Below are positions 33,665 to 43,344 of a stretch of 64,000 nt of DNA, piece after piece. A program made the position numbers and the translations under genes. The DNA is from Ochromonas danica (Eukaryota; Sar; Chrysophyceae; Chromulinales; Chromulinaceae), in assembly GCA_015146655.1 (NCBI GenBank), contig VKHL01000121.1, forward strand, positions 24,417 to 88,416. The letters run 5' to 3'. The stretch's first letter is position 1. Each line of letters begins with the position of its first letter. The notes beneath the pieces are model-generated. The model was not told where the DNA came from. It worked only from the letters and a program-made list of their open reading frames with translations, and ran no database searches.

Positions 33665-36307
33665 ATGACGATGAAGAGTCTTCTAACTTGTCTTCTTGCA
33701 CTATCATCCATCTTTCTTGTAGTGGATAGCAAGAAGGTTATACCAATGGGTAGCTTGTCTAATGATGTTAAAGCAACTATGAGAAAAGGTGGTCGTGTCT
33801 CTGGTGATGTCAAGCATCGTGTCATCTTCGCTCTGCCTCAAAACAACATGGATTACTTAGAAGACTACCTACATCATGTTTCCGATCCTAACCATGCTCT
33901 CTATGGAAAGCATCTGACTAGAGAGGAAGTAGGTGAGATGACTCGTAATGTGGAAGCATCACAAAGTCTCTTAGCCTACTTGACGGAAATGAACGGCTGT
34001 ACTGTCATTCGCAAGTCATTATATGACGAGTATATCGAGGTAGAAGCTGAAGTGTCAGTGTGGGAAGAGCTCTTCAATACTCACTTCCATCAATACCATT
34101 TCCCTGCAGTGGAGCCACCAACTGACTACGAGTCAGTCGCTTTTGCTGCCATGCATCGTCATCGTTATCAGACGACGATAGGAGCTGAAAGCTACTCCCT
34201 CCCAGAAGCTCTAGTTCCTCATGTTGAAGCTGTCTTCAATATTCTGGATGTGTTACCACCTGTTCCTTTGGGTAGAGTCAAGAGAGTTTTGACAGAAGAT
34301 GAAGAAACTCTCTCTGAGACGACAATATCCGCCAGTGCGGTCATTACTGATGGTACAGTCAGACCAAACCTTTTGAGCTCTTTCTATCGCACTAATCCTA
34401 GTCTGGGTAGTTCACAGACAAGTCAAGCTGTCTTTGCTTCCTTAGGACAATATATGAGTCCTGCTGATTTGAAAAAGTTTCAGAATGCTTTTTCTATTCG
34501 TGCTCAGAACATCAGTAATGCGATCAATGGTCATGTTGATGATCTTGCATGCAAAGCAAATATGATGAATTGTATTGAAGCTAATTTGGATGTTCAATAT
34601 ATCATGGGAATTGGTCAAAATGTTCCCACCACATATTACTACAGTGACCTGTCCTGGTCCACTTTCTTGATGAATGTGGTGAGTATGCCTAACCCTCCCA
34701 AGGTGATCAGTATTAGCTATGGATCTCAAGAAACCTTTGTTTCTTCCGCTACTCTTGCCAAGTTCAATACCGAAGCAGTTAAACTTGGTGTATTAGGAGT
34801 AACTTTGGTAGCTGCCAGTGGTGATGACGGAGCTAATGGTTATTACTATCGTTCTGGTTTATTGAAGAGTTGCGCCTATCGTCCTCAGTTCCCTGCTTCC
34901 TCTCCTTATGTTGTGTCTGTGGGGGCCACGATGGGTCCTGAGAGTCGCAAGGCAGAAACCGCATGCTCCAGTCGATCTGGCAGTATCATCACAAGCGGAG
35001 GAGGCTTTTCTGACGTTTATCTTGCTTCTTCTTTTCAGGCTCCTCATGTTTCCAACTACCTTGCGTCAGCCAAGCCTCCTAGTGGCTTCACCTCGAAGGG
35101 CAGAGCGTATCCAGATGTTTCTTTGATGGGTAACAACTACCAAGTCTATGTTGGTGGTGCACTTGTTATAGTCTCTGGCACGTCAGCTTCTGCTCCAGTC
35201 TTTGCTGCCATGCTATCATTGATCAACTCTGCAAGACGAGCACAAGGTCTTCCTTTCTTGGGTTGGGTAAATCCTTTACTGTATACCTACAGTGGAGACT
35301 TTGCCAATGACATTCGTTCTGGGGATAATCGTTGCACTGCCAATGCTACCAAGTGCTGTACTTTTGGATTCAATGCTGCGGCAGGGTGGGATCCAGTGAC
35401 AGGATTAGGTTCAGTTGACTTCGTCAAGTTGCTGTCTGTGGCGATGAATGTTGTCAATACCAATGATACTACACCTCAGACTTTCTCTCCTACCCAACCT
35501 CCGACCTTTGCACCTACTTTCAGAGCTACGGACAAGACCGAAAATCAGCTCTCCTTCTCTTCGATCTTGACCTTATCAAACCTTACTAAAGCTTCTTTAT
35601 CCAATGTTGAGCAAGAGGCTATTGTGGACAGCTTTGCCAAGGTGATGGATATTGATTCATCTTTCATTACTCTTTCCAAAATAAACTTTATCGTTTCTTC
35701 GTCATCCAATGCAAGTGGCTATTCCAATTCCCAGTTACACCTTCGAGGCTCATCTCATGTGATGGATGAGAGTCCCATTGCATTTGTTGCGGTCGTAACT
35801 GGTCAACTGACTGTGACCATTTCTTTGCCGTTGTCTGAATTTCCTCAATACTCTAATCGAAGTATTGCTCTTTATGGCGATCTCACATCTTTGTTGCTTC
35901 GCTCTGGACAAACCGGTTATTTTATGGAAGTGCTTGAGTCTGTTGCAGCAGAAAACACGACTCCTTTAAAGGGCGCGTCCGTTAGTGAATTGGAAGTGAC
36001 GCCGGCAGTAATTGATCAAGTTCCAGTTTCTTCTTCTTCTTCTTTACAGCCTTGCAATGATCAGACCTCAGAGGATGATAAAACTTCAGTCAGCATCTTC
36101 ATTTTTATATTGACGATTGTTATATGCTCACTTGGTTGTCTTTCAATTGGTGTTATTCTTACGATTCTTATAATAAATATTCGCTCAAAGTATTCTGCTC
36201 GTCTTGGAGCAATGGTATCGATGGAGTCTGCTGTTTGTGCTTCGTCTACATGTTCACCTGGTGTTGAGAGAGAGTCTGTTGTGGGCGATAAGTGCATGTC
36301 TACTTAG
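33665..36307 (+). CDS. Sedolisin-family (S53) serine-carboxyl peptidase, membrane-anchored
   Basis: Single exon, 880 residues from ATG (MTMKSLLTCLLALSSIF, a signal peptide). An activation pro-domain precedes a complete S53 catalytic domain. The catalytic Glu and Asp are E305 and D309 (CIEANLDVQYIMGIG). The nucleophile is S507 in SGTSASAP. The oxyanion Asp lies in AASGDDG. Calcium ligands are in FANDI and GWDPVTGLG. Relatives such as TPP1 act in acidic lysosomes and end about there (roughly 563 residues). This protein adds a Pro/Thr linker (SPTQPPTFAPTF), an extra globular Ser-rich domain, a membrane helix (VSIFIFILTIVICSLGCLSI) and a short cytoplasmic tail. It is therefore a type I membrane protein, probably lysosomal or at the cell surface. 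Confidence 0.92.
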   Translation: MTMKSLLTCLLALSSIFLVVDSKKVIPMGSLSNDVKATMRKGGRVSGDVKHRVIFALPQNNMDYLEDYLHHVSDPNHALYGKHLTREEVGEMTRNVEASQSLLAYLTEMNGCTVIRKSLYDEYIEVEAEVSVWEELFNTHFHQYHFPAVEPPTDYESVAFAAMHRHRYQTTIGAESYSLPEALVPHVEAVFNILDVLPPVPLGRVKRVLTEDEETLSETTISASAVITDGTVRPNLLSSFYRTNPSLGSSQTSQAVFASLGQYMSPADLKKFQNAFSIRAQNISNAINGHVDDLACKANMMNCIEANLDVQYIMGIGQNVPTTYYYSDLSWSTFLMNVVSMPNPPKVISISYGSQETFVSSATLAKFNTEAVKLGVLGVTLVAASGDDGANGYYYRSGLLKSCAYRPQFPASSPYVVSVGATMGPESRKAETACSSRSGSIITSGGGFSDVYLASSFQAPHVSNYLASAKPPSGFTSKGRAYPDVSLMGNNYQVYVGGALVIVSGTSASAPVFAAMLSLINSARRAQGLPFLGWVNPLLYTYSGDFANDIRSGDNRCTANATKCCTFGFNAAAGWDPVTGLGSVDFVKLLSVAMNVVNTNDTTPQTFSPTQPPTFAPTFRATDKTENQLSFSSILTLSNLTKASLSNVEQEAIVDSFAKVMDIDSSFITLSKINFIVSSSSNASGYSNSQLHLRGSSHVMDESPIAFVAVVTGQLTVTISLPLSEFPQYSNRSIALYGDLTSLLLRSGQTGYFMEVLESVAAENTTPLKGASVSELEVTPAVIDQVPVSSSSSLQPCNDQTSEDDKTSVSIFIFILTIVICSLGCLSIGVILTILIINIRSKYSARLGAMVSMESAVCASSTCSPGVERESVVGDKCMST

Positions 36308-36684
36308 TTAGTTCCATTTCCCGTCTTTCCATATCTGTCCATTGCTTCTCATTATGTTCTTTATTCTTGTTATTCGGCGCATCATGTATATGAATATATT
36401 CTTAGTAGATTACGGTATATGATAAAATAAACATTAATTCGATTCATGATATTCATTGGTGATCTCGATTTTGATTTTATGGGGAAAACACAACTTCTTC
36501 TGGCCCTCACCAGATGTCTGTGAAAAGCAATTCTGCTTTATTTTTGGCATGATCGCAAGTTCTAAGTTAATGAGATGAAAATATTGTTGTCATTTTTAGA
36601 AAGACTATGTAACAAAGAACAGATTTTATGTAACAATTGACTGAGGTAGAATGTCATTAATTTATTTTGTATCTTAATTTTATC
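36308..36684. other. Intergenic between convergent genes
   Basis: 377 AT-rich bases holding the 3' ends of the sedolisin gene (+) and the DSG-motif gene (-). Nothing else is recognised. Confidence 0.4.
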
Positions 36685-37467
36685 TTAAAAATCATACTCT
36701 GAATCACCAGCTGATTCTGCAAACTCTGAGGCATAGACATCCAAAGAGTCGCGTGTTTCTTTATCTGGACGAAGAGTGACTTCGATTGCACTGGCTAGTC
36801 GAGGTAGTGATGAGAAGAACTTATCATCTAAAGCTTTGTAACGTACATAAAAACGGACATAAGAATATCTTATTTCGTCAACTTGATCTGCAATCGCATT
36901 TCCCAATAAAGATATAGGGAGCTGAGGTACAGTAGCCTGAGCATGCAGATGCAAACTTCTTTTATGACCTTCTAACAGGAAACGATTCAATTTCTTTTCG
37001 TCTTTGATAATCTCTCCGGCTTGAGCAGAAGAAATAGCGAAACGGAGCCGTGGTAATCTCGCAACTTCTTCATCACTAAAGAGATCCACAGCTATTTTAA
37101 TCGGAAGATGATCATTGCGTTCGAAAGGCTGGACCATGATGATAGAAGTGGTACCAGCAGTACCGATGGACTTGCAAATTGTGAATTCAAATTTATCCTC
37201 AGATAGTAGTCTGAAGATATCATCCAGCATCTCCACCGATGAAATAGCGATCAGATGCCCTTGGCATCCACTGTCTACAATTAGGTTGGAAACCTTAACT
37301 GGTCCAAAGTAATTTCTATGGCTGGGAATAGGATACATGCCGGTATCCTTATCCTTCACGGCAATGAAAACCATTCCTTTTGGAACGGATGAAGTGCCTA
37401 GTTGTTCATTTAACTTGACCTGATCTGGTGAAGTCATAAGGCCTTCGTTTTGATGAGACCCTTTCAT
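36685..37467 (-). CDS. Unknown protein with aspartyl-protease-like DSG motif
   Basis: Single exon, 260 residues from the first in-frame ATG (MKGSHQNEGLMTS). Upstream frame codes no Met, and an earlier exon is possible. I do not recognise a family. NLIVDSGCQGHLIAIS (D65-S-G) resembles the active-site loop of retropepsin-like aspartic proteases (hydrophobic-hydrophobic-D-[ST]-G). Further on, PISLLGNAIAD resembles the 'LLG' strand these proteins have near their end. The tail is acidic (SAGDSEYDF). No signal peptide or membrane helix. It lies next to a decayed zinc-finger gene and a transposon relic. A domesticated protease from a mobile element is one idea. A chance motif in an ordinary protein is equally open. 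Confidence 0.5.
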   Translation of the reverse strand: MKGSHQNEGLMTSPDQVKLNEQLGTSSVPKGMVFIAVKDKDTGMYPIPSHRNYFGPVKVSNLIVDSGCQGHLIAISSVEMLDDIFRLLSEDKFEFTICKSIGTAGTTSIIMVQPFERNDHLPIKIAVDLFSDEEVARLPRLRFAISSAQAGEIIKDEKKLNRFLLEGHKRSLHLHAQATVPQLPISLLGNAIADQVDEIRYSYVRFYVRYKALDDKFFSSLPRLASAIEVTLRPDKETRDSLDVYASEFAESAGDSEYDF

Positions 37468-37628
37468 GGGGTTATCGCCGAATCTTCTTGCATCACAGAA
37501 CCGCCAAAACCATGTTTTCTGCGTTTTAACTCGAAAATTCCATTTCCCTCCAATCCCACAGCACAACACAAACAGAAGATCAGATCAGCTGGGAGATGTG
37601 TGACAAGAATAGAATTATCTGAACGGAA

Positions 37629-38718
37629 ATGACTCAAACTTATAAAACTTCCTCCACACCTCTAAAAACGACAGCCATATCTTCTTCTTCGTCGTCAACG
37701 TCTATGAATCTTACCTCAACAACAACCCCTGTCATAAATAAAAATACCACTACTACTACCACCCCCTCAACTTCCCGCTGCTTTTACTACTTCATCCTCT
37801 CTTCCTACAAGTAGTGATCATACAATATCTGATTCTATGCATGATTGAGATGCAAATGGTCATGAAGAAGAAAATGATGACCAAGATCAAGAGGAGGAGG
37901 GGGAAGAATAAGAGAATGAATCAAATAATGCTGATAATGCTGATGATAAAGAAGAAAAAGAAGAAGATGATGATGATGATAAGGAACACAAAGATATTAT
38001 CAAAGATCATCATCATCATCATCACTCCACCACCAAACAGTCTGGTCAGGATACTTCTCATAACCAAGGGCCATCTTTCATTTCTTTGCCTTCTTTCTTC
38101 TTAGATACCTGCGGTAATACTGATGAATCCATTTCTACTCCTGGAAAATGTCAAGCGAATGATCCATCCGGAACGATGGAATGCATGATTTGTGGAAAGC
38201 CATTCCCATGTGGTCCAATTGACCTTCAAAGACATACTACAACAGAAATTACATTGAAGCATCTTGTATCAAACAAATCAGCTTCTGGCTATCCTTTTGG
38301 TTACAATAAATGTGGTTTACACCTTACAACAAGTGAACATCTTCAAATGCATCGCACCATGAGCACATGTGATCCTGAGAATGTTTGGCCTGAAAATGCG
38401 GCTACAAATTTTGGACCACAAGCAGTAAAACGTGGTCAGCAGGTTGCAAGTATTGATAGTGGTGGGAATGCAGATAATACAGGGAATGGAAATACAAAGG
38501 ATCTGAACATTCCTCACATGAATTCCTCATCCTCTTCCCCTGCCATTGGATTGACAACACGTAAAAGAGATGGAGAAAGTTTAGCCTCTTCTGTGATTGA
38601 AGAAAGTAACAATAGTAGTGGAGTTGGACATGATGGTGGAGCCCCTAGTAGCTTATTCACTTGCAGTAATGTAGAGGCGGTTGGAGGTCAGCGGCTGGTG
38701 GGGCTGTCGAAAGAGTGA
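37629..38718 (+). pseudogene. Decayed zinc-finger-like gene
   Basis: An ATG frame rich in Ser/Thr (37629 on) loses its phase near 37770, where the sense continues in another frame. That frame then meets an in-frame TGA (about 37845) and TAA (about 37909) inside an acidic Asp/Glu-rich, His-run stretch. It stays open to a TGA at 38718. The 3' part has paired Cys/His motifs: CMICGKPFPCGPIDLQRH and CGLHLTTSEHLQMHR. The uniform low-complexity coding character across the stops suggests one former reading frame broken by a frameshift and two nonsense changes. A shorter live gene starting near 38173 (MECMICGKPF) or unrecognised introns cannot be excluded. Confidence 0.5.
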
Positions 38719-38824
38719 TTTAGAGGCATGGTTCAATCAGACGTCGCGCTTCTAAAAGCAAATATAAACATACAAATAGTGGTCTAGATATTTCAGATGT
38801 AAAGAAAATAAAATAAAAGATGAG

Positions 38825-39932
38825 TACAGTAGGCACCCTCCCTGACCAGGGTAGTCTGGGTCAGTCTGAGTATCTGGGTACTCTTGACTCCGTCTCAATG
38901 AGTTTTTGTTGACTTTGCGGTCGTTCTCGTAACAAAGAACAAACCAAAATCCAAACAAATAACGCAATCGTTGCAGATGTTTGATTTCCCAAGGGAAATG
39001 GGAGAGCAAATCCTCTCATTTTCGCGTGAAAAGGATCGATCGATGTTCTGTTAGGGCCAGAATTCAGATCCAAGAGAGACTTGCTGGAAAAGAAACTGAT
39101 ACAGCCCTTAGAAAGAGAATTGGAGAAGAATACCTTCTTTGTAGTGAAGGACTGTGCAATCTACTTAAAAAAAATTCCTGAGGAAATGATGAAAAGAGGG
39201 TGCAGCACAGTCCTCTCTTCAGACCGTCGTTACAACTTTGACGAATCAGACTACAATTACCACTGCTAACTAAAGCCGATCCGAATCTAACGATTAAAGA
39301 GGAACTTATTCGAAGCACAGCAAGGAAAGAGTCACCTTTGGCCTCTGCAATAATGAGGATGGATCGGTCAAGGTGAATTCACTCGTGATTGGAACTGCGG
39401 CTCGACCTCGATGCTTCCCAAGGGATCATATTGCCTTGCCAATTCACTATATGTCGAGAGCTGCGGCTAGTATTGATACCGTTGTGTTCAACACATGATT
39501 TCTTGCATTCGAAGAACGGATGAGTATTATCATCCTCGAGAGAGATTGGCTCTCACCACCCTCTCGCCTCGATCTCTCGCCACAAGAATCCAAGAGACCG
39601 TCTTGACGTGTTTCATCACTTTGCCAATGATGTTTTATGCAAGATGGGCAGAAAAATGTAGCTCATGTTCCACTCATGAAAACTGATTCAATACCACCTT
39701 ATTTATAGTAATTCCTCTTCAGTACTGTCGTGAACAGCTCTTTATTTAATGATTTATTGAAATATCTTTCAAAAAGTTTACTTGTGCATCTTTTTCATGA
39801 GATCTTCCACCAACTAATATTTTCTGTTGTTTAAATTGCTCTAAATTCCCAAATTCCCAGTTTCCAGACTCCCAGACAACCCAAACACACGTGCTTCTGG
39901 GAAACGTCAAGTCAAGGGGGGTGCCTACTGTA
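38825..39932. mobile_element. Relic pogo/Tigger-type DNA transposon (Tc1/mariner superfamily)
   Basis: Terminal inverted repeats begin CAGTAGGCACCC: 38827-38846 on the left, and the reverse complement at 39911-39930 on the right, 17 of 20 bases matching. Each is flanked outside by TA, the target-site duplication of this superfamily. The element is 1104 bp. Inside, around 39322-39497 on the plus strand, a broken transposase frame reads SKERVTFGLCNNEDGS and LVIGTAARPRCF. That is the conserved block of pogo/Tigger DDE transposases, ended by a TGA. The rest of the transposase is not intact, so the copy cannot move on its own. Insertion lies in an intergenic region beside the decayed zinc-finger gene. 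Confidence 0.85.
39322..39497 (+). pseudogene. Transposase fragment, pogo/Tigger DDE type
   Basis: Inside the relic element, a continuous stretch codes the transposase block with GLCN..DG, LVIG and PRCF, then ALPIHYMSRAA, where relatives have LP..Y..N. It then hits TGA. Upstream and downstream coding is broken by stops and frame changes. There is no intact N-terminal DNA-binding domain or complete catalytic triad. Confidence 0.8.
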
Positions 39933-40229
39933 GAAACCTAGAAACTTTCCTTCATAAATCAAAGCATTTCCCAAAGCATTGGGAATTTCCCATAGCATTT
40001 CCCAAACAAAACAACGCTTCCATGGAATGAATCGAATTCCACTTGGAAACGCCCCAAAATTCCGAAAAAGGAAAACACGTTCACTCGCCACGGACCGTAC
40101 AGGCACAAACCACACGGAAAACGACTTGTTAAACGCGTTTTATCGTCACGAAAATCCCGAAATACGAAAGGCCTGTACGGCCGACTTCATGAGCGGAAAT
40201 GCCGTGTGGTGTGTGTGGACCACAAACAA
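39933..40229. other. Short region upstream of nitrilase with small repeats
   Basis: Contains the word AGCATTTCCCA three times with variations within about 50 bases (39961-40012) and then GC-richer leader sequence up to the nitrilase ATG. No gene is seen. Confidence 0.35.
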
Positions 40230-41159
40230 ATGCCGCGATCAATTGTGGCTGCTTTGCAGATTGGCTCTTCTCCTAAGGGGAAGGCTGATACGCTACAAAG
40301 TATTCTTTCCTTTGAAGATAAAATTAGGGAAAGTGGTGCGAAGCTTGTGGTAATGCCAGAAGCCCTGTTAGGTGGATACCCCAAGGGGGAGATCTTTGGC
40401 ACTCGATTGGGATATCGTCTCCCAGAAGGGCGAGAGGCTTTTGCTCGCTATTTTGACAATGCCGTCGATGTTCCTGGTCCAGAAACGGATGCTCTTGCTG
40501 GCCTTTCAGCACGCTCTGGCGCAACCATTGTTATGGGTGTCATAGAGCGTGCTGGCAGTTCTCTCTACTGCACTGCACTTTTCTTTGATCCTCTTAAGGG
40601 GCTCGTTGCAAAGCACCGTAAGCTGATGCCTACTGGAACTGAGCGTCTGATTTGGGGCCAAGGTGATGGATCAACTCTGCCTGTTGTACAGACTGCGGCA
40701 GGTGCTGCGGGGGCCGCAATCTGCTGGGAAAACCACATGCCACTGTTGCGTACTGCCATGTATGCCAAGGGGTTGCAAATTTGGTGTGCTCCCACTGTAG
40801 ACGAACGCGATATCTGGCAATGCTCCATGCGTCATATTGCGCATGAAGGACGCTGCTTCGTCATTAGTGCTTGCCAAGTTCAACCTTCTCCTTGTGAACT
40901 GGGTATAGAGGTACCAGGGTGGGATCCTCAACGTCCTTTGATTAATGGTGGTAGCTTGATAGTTGGACCACTTGGTGATGTTTTGGCTGGTCCACTGCGT
41001 GGTGGCTCAGGACTTGTCACGGCTGAAATCGACACGGAGGAATTGATTCGTGCTCGATATGATTTCGATGTTGTTGGTCACTATGCGCGACCTGATGTGT
41101 TTTCCTTATCTGTCGATGAGAGGGCAAAACAGACAGTTGTTTTTCATCGTGATATATGA
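40230..41159 (+). CDS. Nitrilase (carbon-nitrogen hydrolase superfamily)
   Basis: Single exon, 309 residues from ATG ([12 protein letters not shown]). Frames upstream of it begin only at GTG. The Glu-Lys-Cys triad is complete: E44 in [13 protein letters not shown]131 in [20 protein letters not shown], and C165 in [18 protein letters not shown] and RKLMPT place it in the true nitrilase branch, which hydrolyses organic nitriles to acids and ammonia, rather than among amidases or NIT1/Fhit types. Expected location is cytosolic, as no presequence is seen. It has no intron, unlike most neighbours, and reads like bacterial nitrilases, so acquisition by lateral transfer is plausible. Substrate unknown. 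Confidence 0.9.
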   Translation: MPRSIVAALQIGSSPKGKADTLQSILSFEDKIRESGAKLVVMPEALLGGYPKGEIFGTRLGYRLPEGREAFARYFDNAVDVPGPETDALAGLSARSGATIVMGVIERAGSSLYCTALFFDPLKGLVAKHRKLMPTGTERLIWGQGDGSTLPVVQTAAGAAGAAICWENHMPLLRTAMYAKGLQIWCAPTVDERDIWQCSMRHIAHEGRCFVISACQVQPSPCELGIEVPGWDPQRPLINGGSLIVGPLGDVLAGPLRGGSGLVTAEIDTEELIRARYDFDVVGHYARPDVFSLSVDERAKQTVVFHRDI

Positions 41160-41968
41160 CGAAGTGGCATCTAAATGGTGGCATTGAGACTAGAGGACTC
41201 TGAAGGTAATTGAACATGTACATTTTGTTTTTATTCCTTGAGGGTACTTCGTTCTGTGACGACAATTATAACCCAAACGACTTGATAGAGAAATCAACGT
41301 ATCTCTCAATCACTGGGGTCATGAGATTTCTGCCTGAGAATGATTATACCTATACCTGCTGATGTTCTGTCTTGAATATTTGGTTCATGTTTTAATATTT
41401 TCCCATTTTGTTATAGAAGTTGCTCACTCCAAAGACACGAGATCTATGAATCGATATCCTAGAAAAGGACATTCCAAGGAGATCTAATTATGGAGGTGAA
41501 ATTGCGAACGGCAACTGGCAATAAGGAGCTGCGTGGCGTGTAACCTTCCACTAATCGGTCTAAAGCACACATAATCAGATATGGAAACCTATCATCTCCC
41601 ATCTGGGAGCTATAGCTGCAATATTTAACACTTAATAATCTACCAAATATTAGACCACTTTCGGTTTTGGCGGCATGTTTTGTGTAAACTTTGACCACAA
41701 AATGCCGTTGGTTTTCAGTTTTCCCTCACAGCAACAGTCCCCAGTCCACCACCTCATCTTAGGAACTTAGATAGAACTGAAGAAGAAGAAGATCTTCAGT
41801 TATCCTTCACTCGCACTCAGCCTCTCTCTCTCTTGGTCTCTCTTGGTCTCTCTGTTGTTTGCTCACAATCAATTGCCACTACTAGAGAGAAGAAGAAGAC
41901 AGGAGAGTCGTCTAGTCTAGGACACTGCTGACCCAAATAACATTCTCTTCTCCCTGCATCTCATCACC
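41160..41968. other. 809-base intergenic region
   Basis: Between the nitrilase stop and the bestrophin ATG. The last 150 bases are a CT-rich leader with a repeated TCTCTCTTGG unit (about 41823-41854). A 6-bp hairpin (CTCCCA/TGGGAG) lies near 41595. A minus-strand frame at 41459-41698 begins without an ATG and has no recognisable features. No gene is called. Confidence 0.4.
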
Positions 41969-43234
41969 ATGCATCTCATCTTCTTTTATCTCCTTTGCTT
42001 CTACTGGCTCAAGACGGTATCATGCTTCCAGTCAATACCCTGTCAGGCTTGGCTTCGTCAAGCAGGGTCATATAAAGCTTCCTCCACTCAATTACATTCC
42101 AACATCTTCCAAAATATGATTGGTCAACTAAGGAAATTTGAAGCAGATAAGGAAGAATCTCGTAAACTACGAAGAACAGTTTTCACTAGTTCAGATTGGC
42201 GTCGGCATCGTTCTTCTGATCGATATTTCAGAGAACTTATGAAGACACCTAAAAGTATTGTTTTGAGAAGTTTAACAAGTCAAGCCTTAGCAGTGGCTTT
42301 GCTTTCTTCTGTTATTGTAGGCTATAATATGTTGATAGAGGCGAGATACTTTCCATGGCCCATGCCGTTATTAACCTTCCCGCCTTTACCTTTCACACTC
42401 ACTTCACCATCCTTGGGTCTATTACTCGTCTTTCGAACCAATGCTGCATATTCCAGATGGAAAGATTCTCGTATTTACTGGGCGGCTATTAGCTCGAAGT
42501 CATTTGATCTCATGCGACAGACGCTGGCGTGGATCTCTGATCCAATTCAAATCGCCACTATTTTCAGACATATTGTAGCCTTCTCTCGGACACTGAAGTG
42601 GCATCTTGGTGGTCGTACTAACGAGAAAAGATTGACGGATGACCTGGCAGGGGTTCTTACAAGCGCTGAGATGCAGAACCTCCTCAAAGCGAAGCATAAG
42701 CCACTTTACGTGCTAACTCATCTCACAAGCTTGATTGCACATCAAAACCTCATCCCCAACTTACAGAGTCATATGGATCGTGCTTTGATTGATTTATCAA
42801 TGTCTATGGAAAATTGTGATCGCATCTACACCACTCCTATTCCTTTGGTATATACCCGCCTTACAGCTCGCTTTCTTTTGTTGTGGTTGCTCACTTTTCC
42901 TATGAGTTTATATCGGGAGTTCAGTGGCAGGATGAAGTGGGTGGTTCCAGTCATAAGCTTTCTAAATTCTATGTTCTTGTTCGGCATAGAAGATTTGGGA
43001 GTTCAAATAGAGGAGCCCTTCTCCATTCTACCTTTGGCCAATATTTGCTACAATATTCAAACATCAGGACAATCGCTACTTGAAGAGCGAAACATCGAAT
43101 GGTTTCACGGAACGCAGAAGAGCGACAAGAGTGCTTCAACAAGGGAGAAGTACTCTCCCACTAGCGACGCTCAAGAGGTTCCTGCTAATTCTGAGCAAGG
43201 CATACTCGAGAGCCAAGAGTCCAAAGTCGACTGA
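41969..43234 (+). CDS. Bestrophin-family anion channel with bipartite-like presequence
   Basis: Single exon, 421 residues. Bestrophin (UPF0187) motifs are clear: PSLGLLLVFRTNAAYSRWKD, IPLVYTRLTARFLLLWLLTF, FGIEDLGVQIEEPFSILPL. There are several hydrophobic spans. These proteins form pentameric chloride or bicarbonate channels. Plant and algal members sit in thylakoids, where they tune proton-motive force or deliver bicarbonate. The N-terminus MHLIFFYLLCFYWLKTVSCF is a signal peptide. A Phe follows the likely cleavage site, and then comes a Ser/Thr/Gln-rich, positively charged stretch. This resembles the signal-plus-transit presequence of secondary plastids in stramenopile algae. Plastid targeting is inferred; an ordinary secretory route is the alternative. 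Confidence 0.85.
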   Translation: MHLIFFYLLCFYWLKTVSCFQSIPCQAWLRQAGSYKASSTQLHSNIFQNMIGQLRKFEADKEESRKLRRTVFTSSDWRRHRSSDRYFRELMKTPKSIVLRSLTSQALAVALLSSVIVGYNMLIEARYFPWPMPLLTFPPLPFTLTSPSLGLLLVFRTNAAYSRWKDSRIYWAAISSKSFDLMRQTLAWISDPIQIATIFRHIVAFSRTLKWHLGGRTNEKRLTDDLAGVLTSAEMQNLLKAKHKPLYVLTHLTSLIAHQNLIPNLQSHMDRALIDLSMSMENCDRIYTTPIPLVYTRLTARFLLLWLLTFPMSLYREFSGRMKWVVPVISFLNSMFLFGIEDLGVQIEEPFSILPLANICYNIQTSGQSLLEERNIEWFHGTQKSDKSASTREKYSPTSDAQEVPANSEQGILESQESKVD

Positions 43235-43344
43235 TAGAGAGTTTTCTAGTTAATGTAAAGTGAACTGTAACATAGCAAAGAGCATAAATGGCAGCAGCGT
43301 AGTACTACACAGGAAGGTAACCAACGACCTAATCATGGCAGTCC

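Noticed and set aside
39081-39269. Possible small gene inside the transposon relic
   Set aside because: Frames there are short and interrupted. They fit decayed transposase sequence rather than a live gene.
41459-41698. Minus-strand frame in the nitrilase-bestrophin gap
   Set aside because: No ATG start, no domain, no splice partner; treated as noise.
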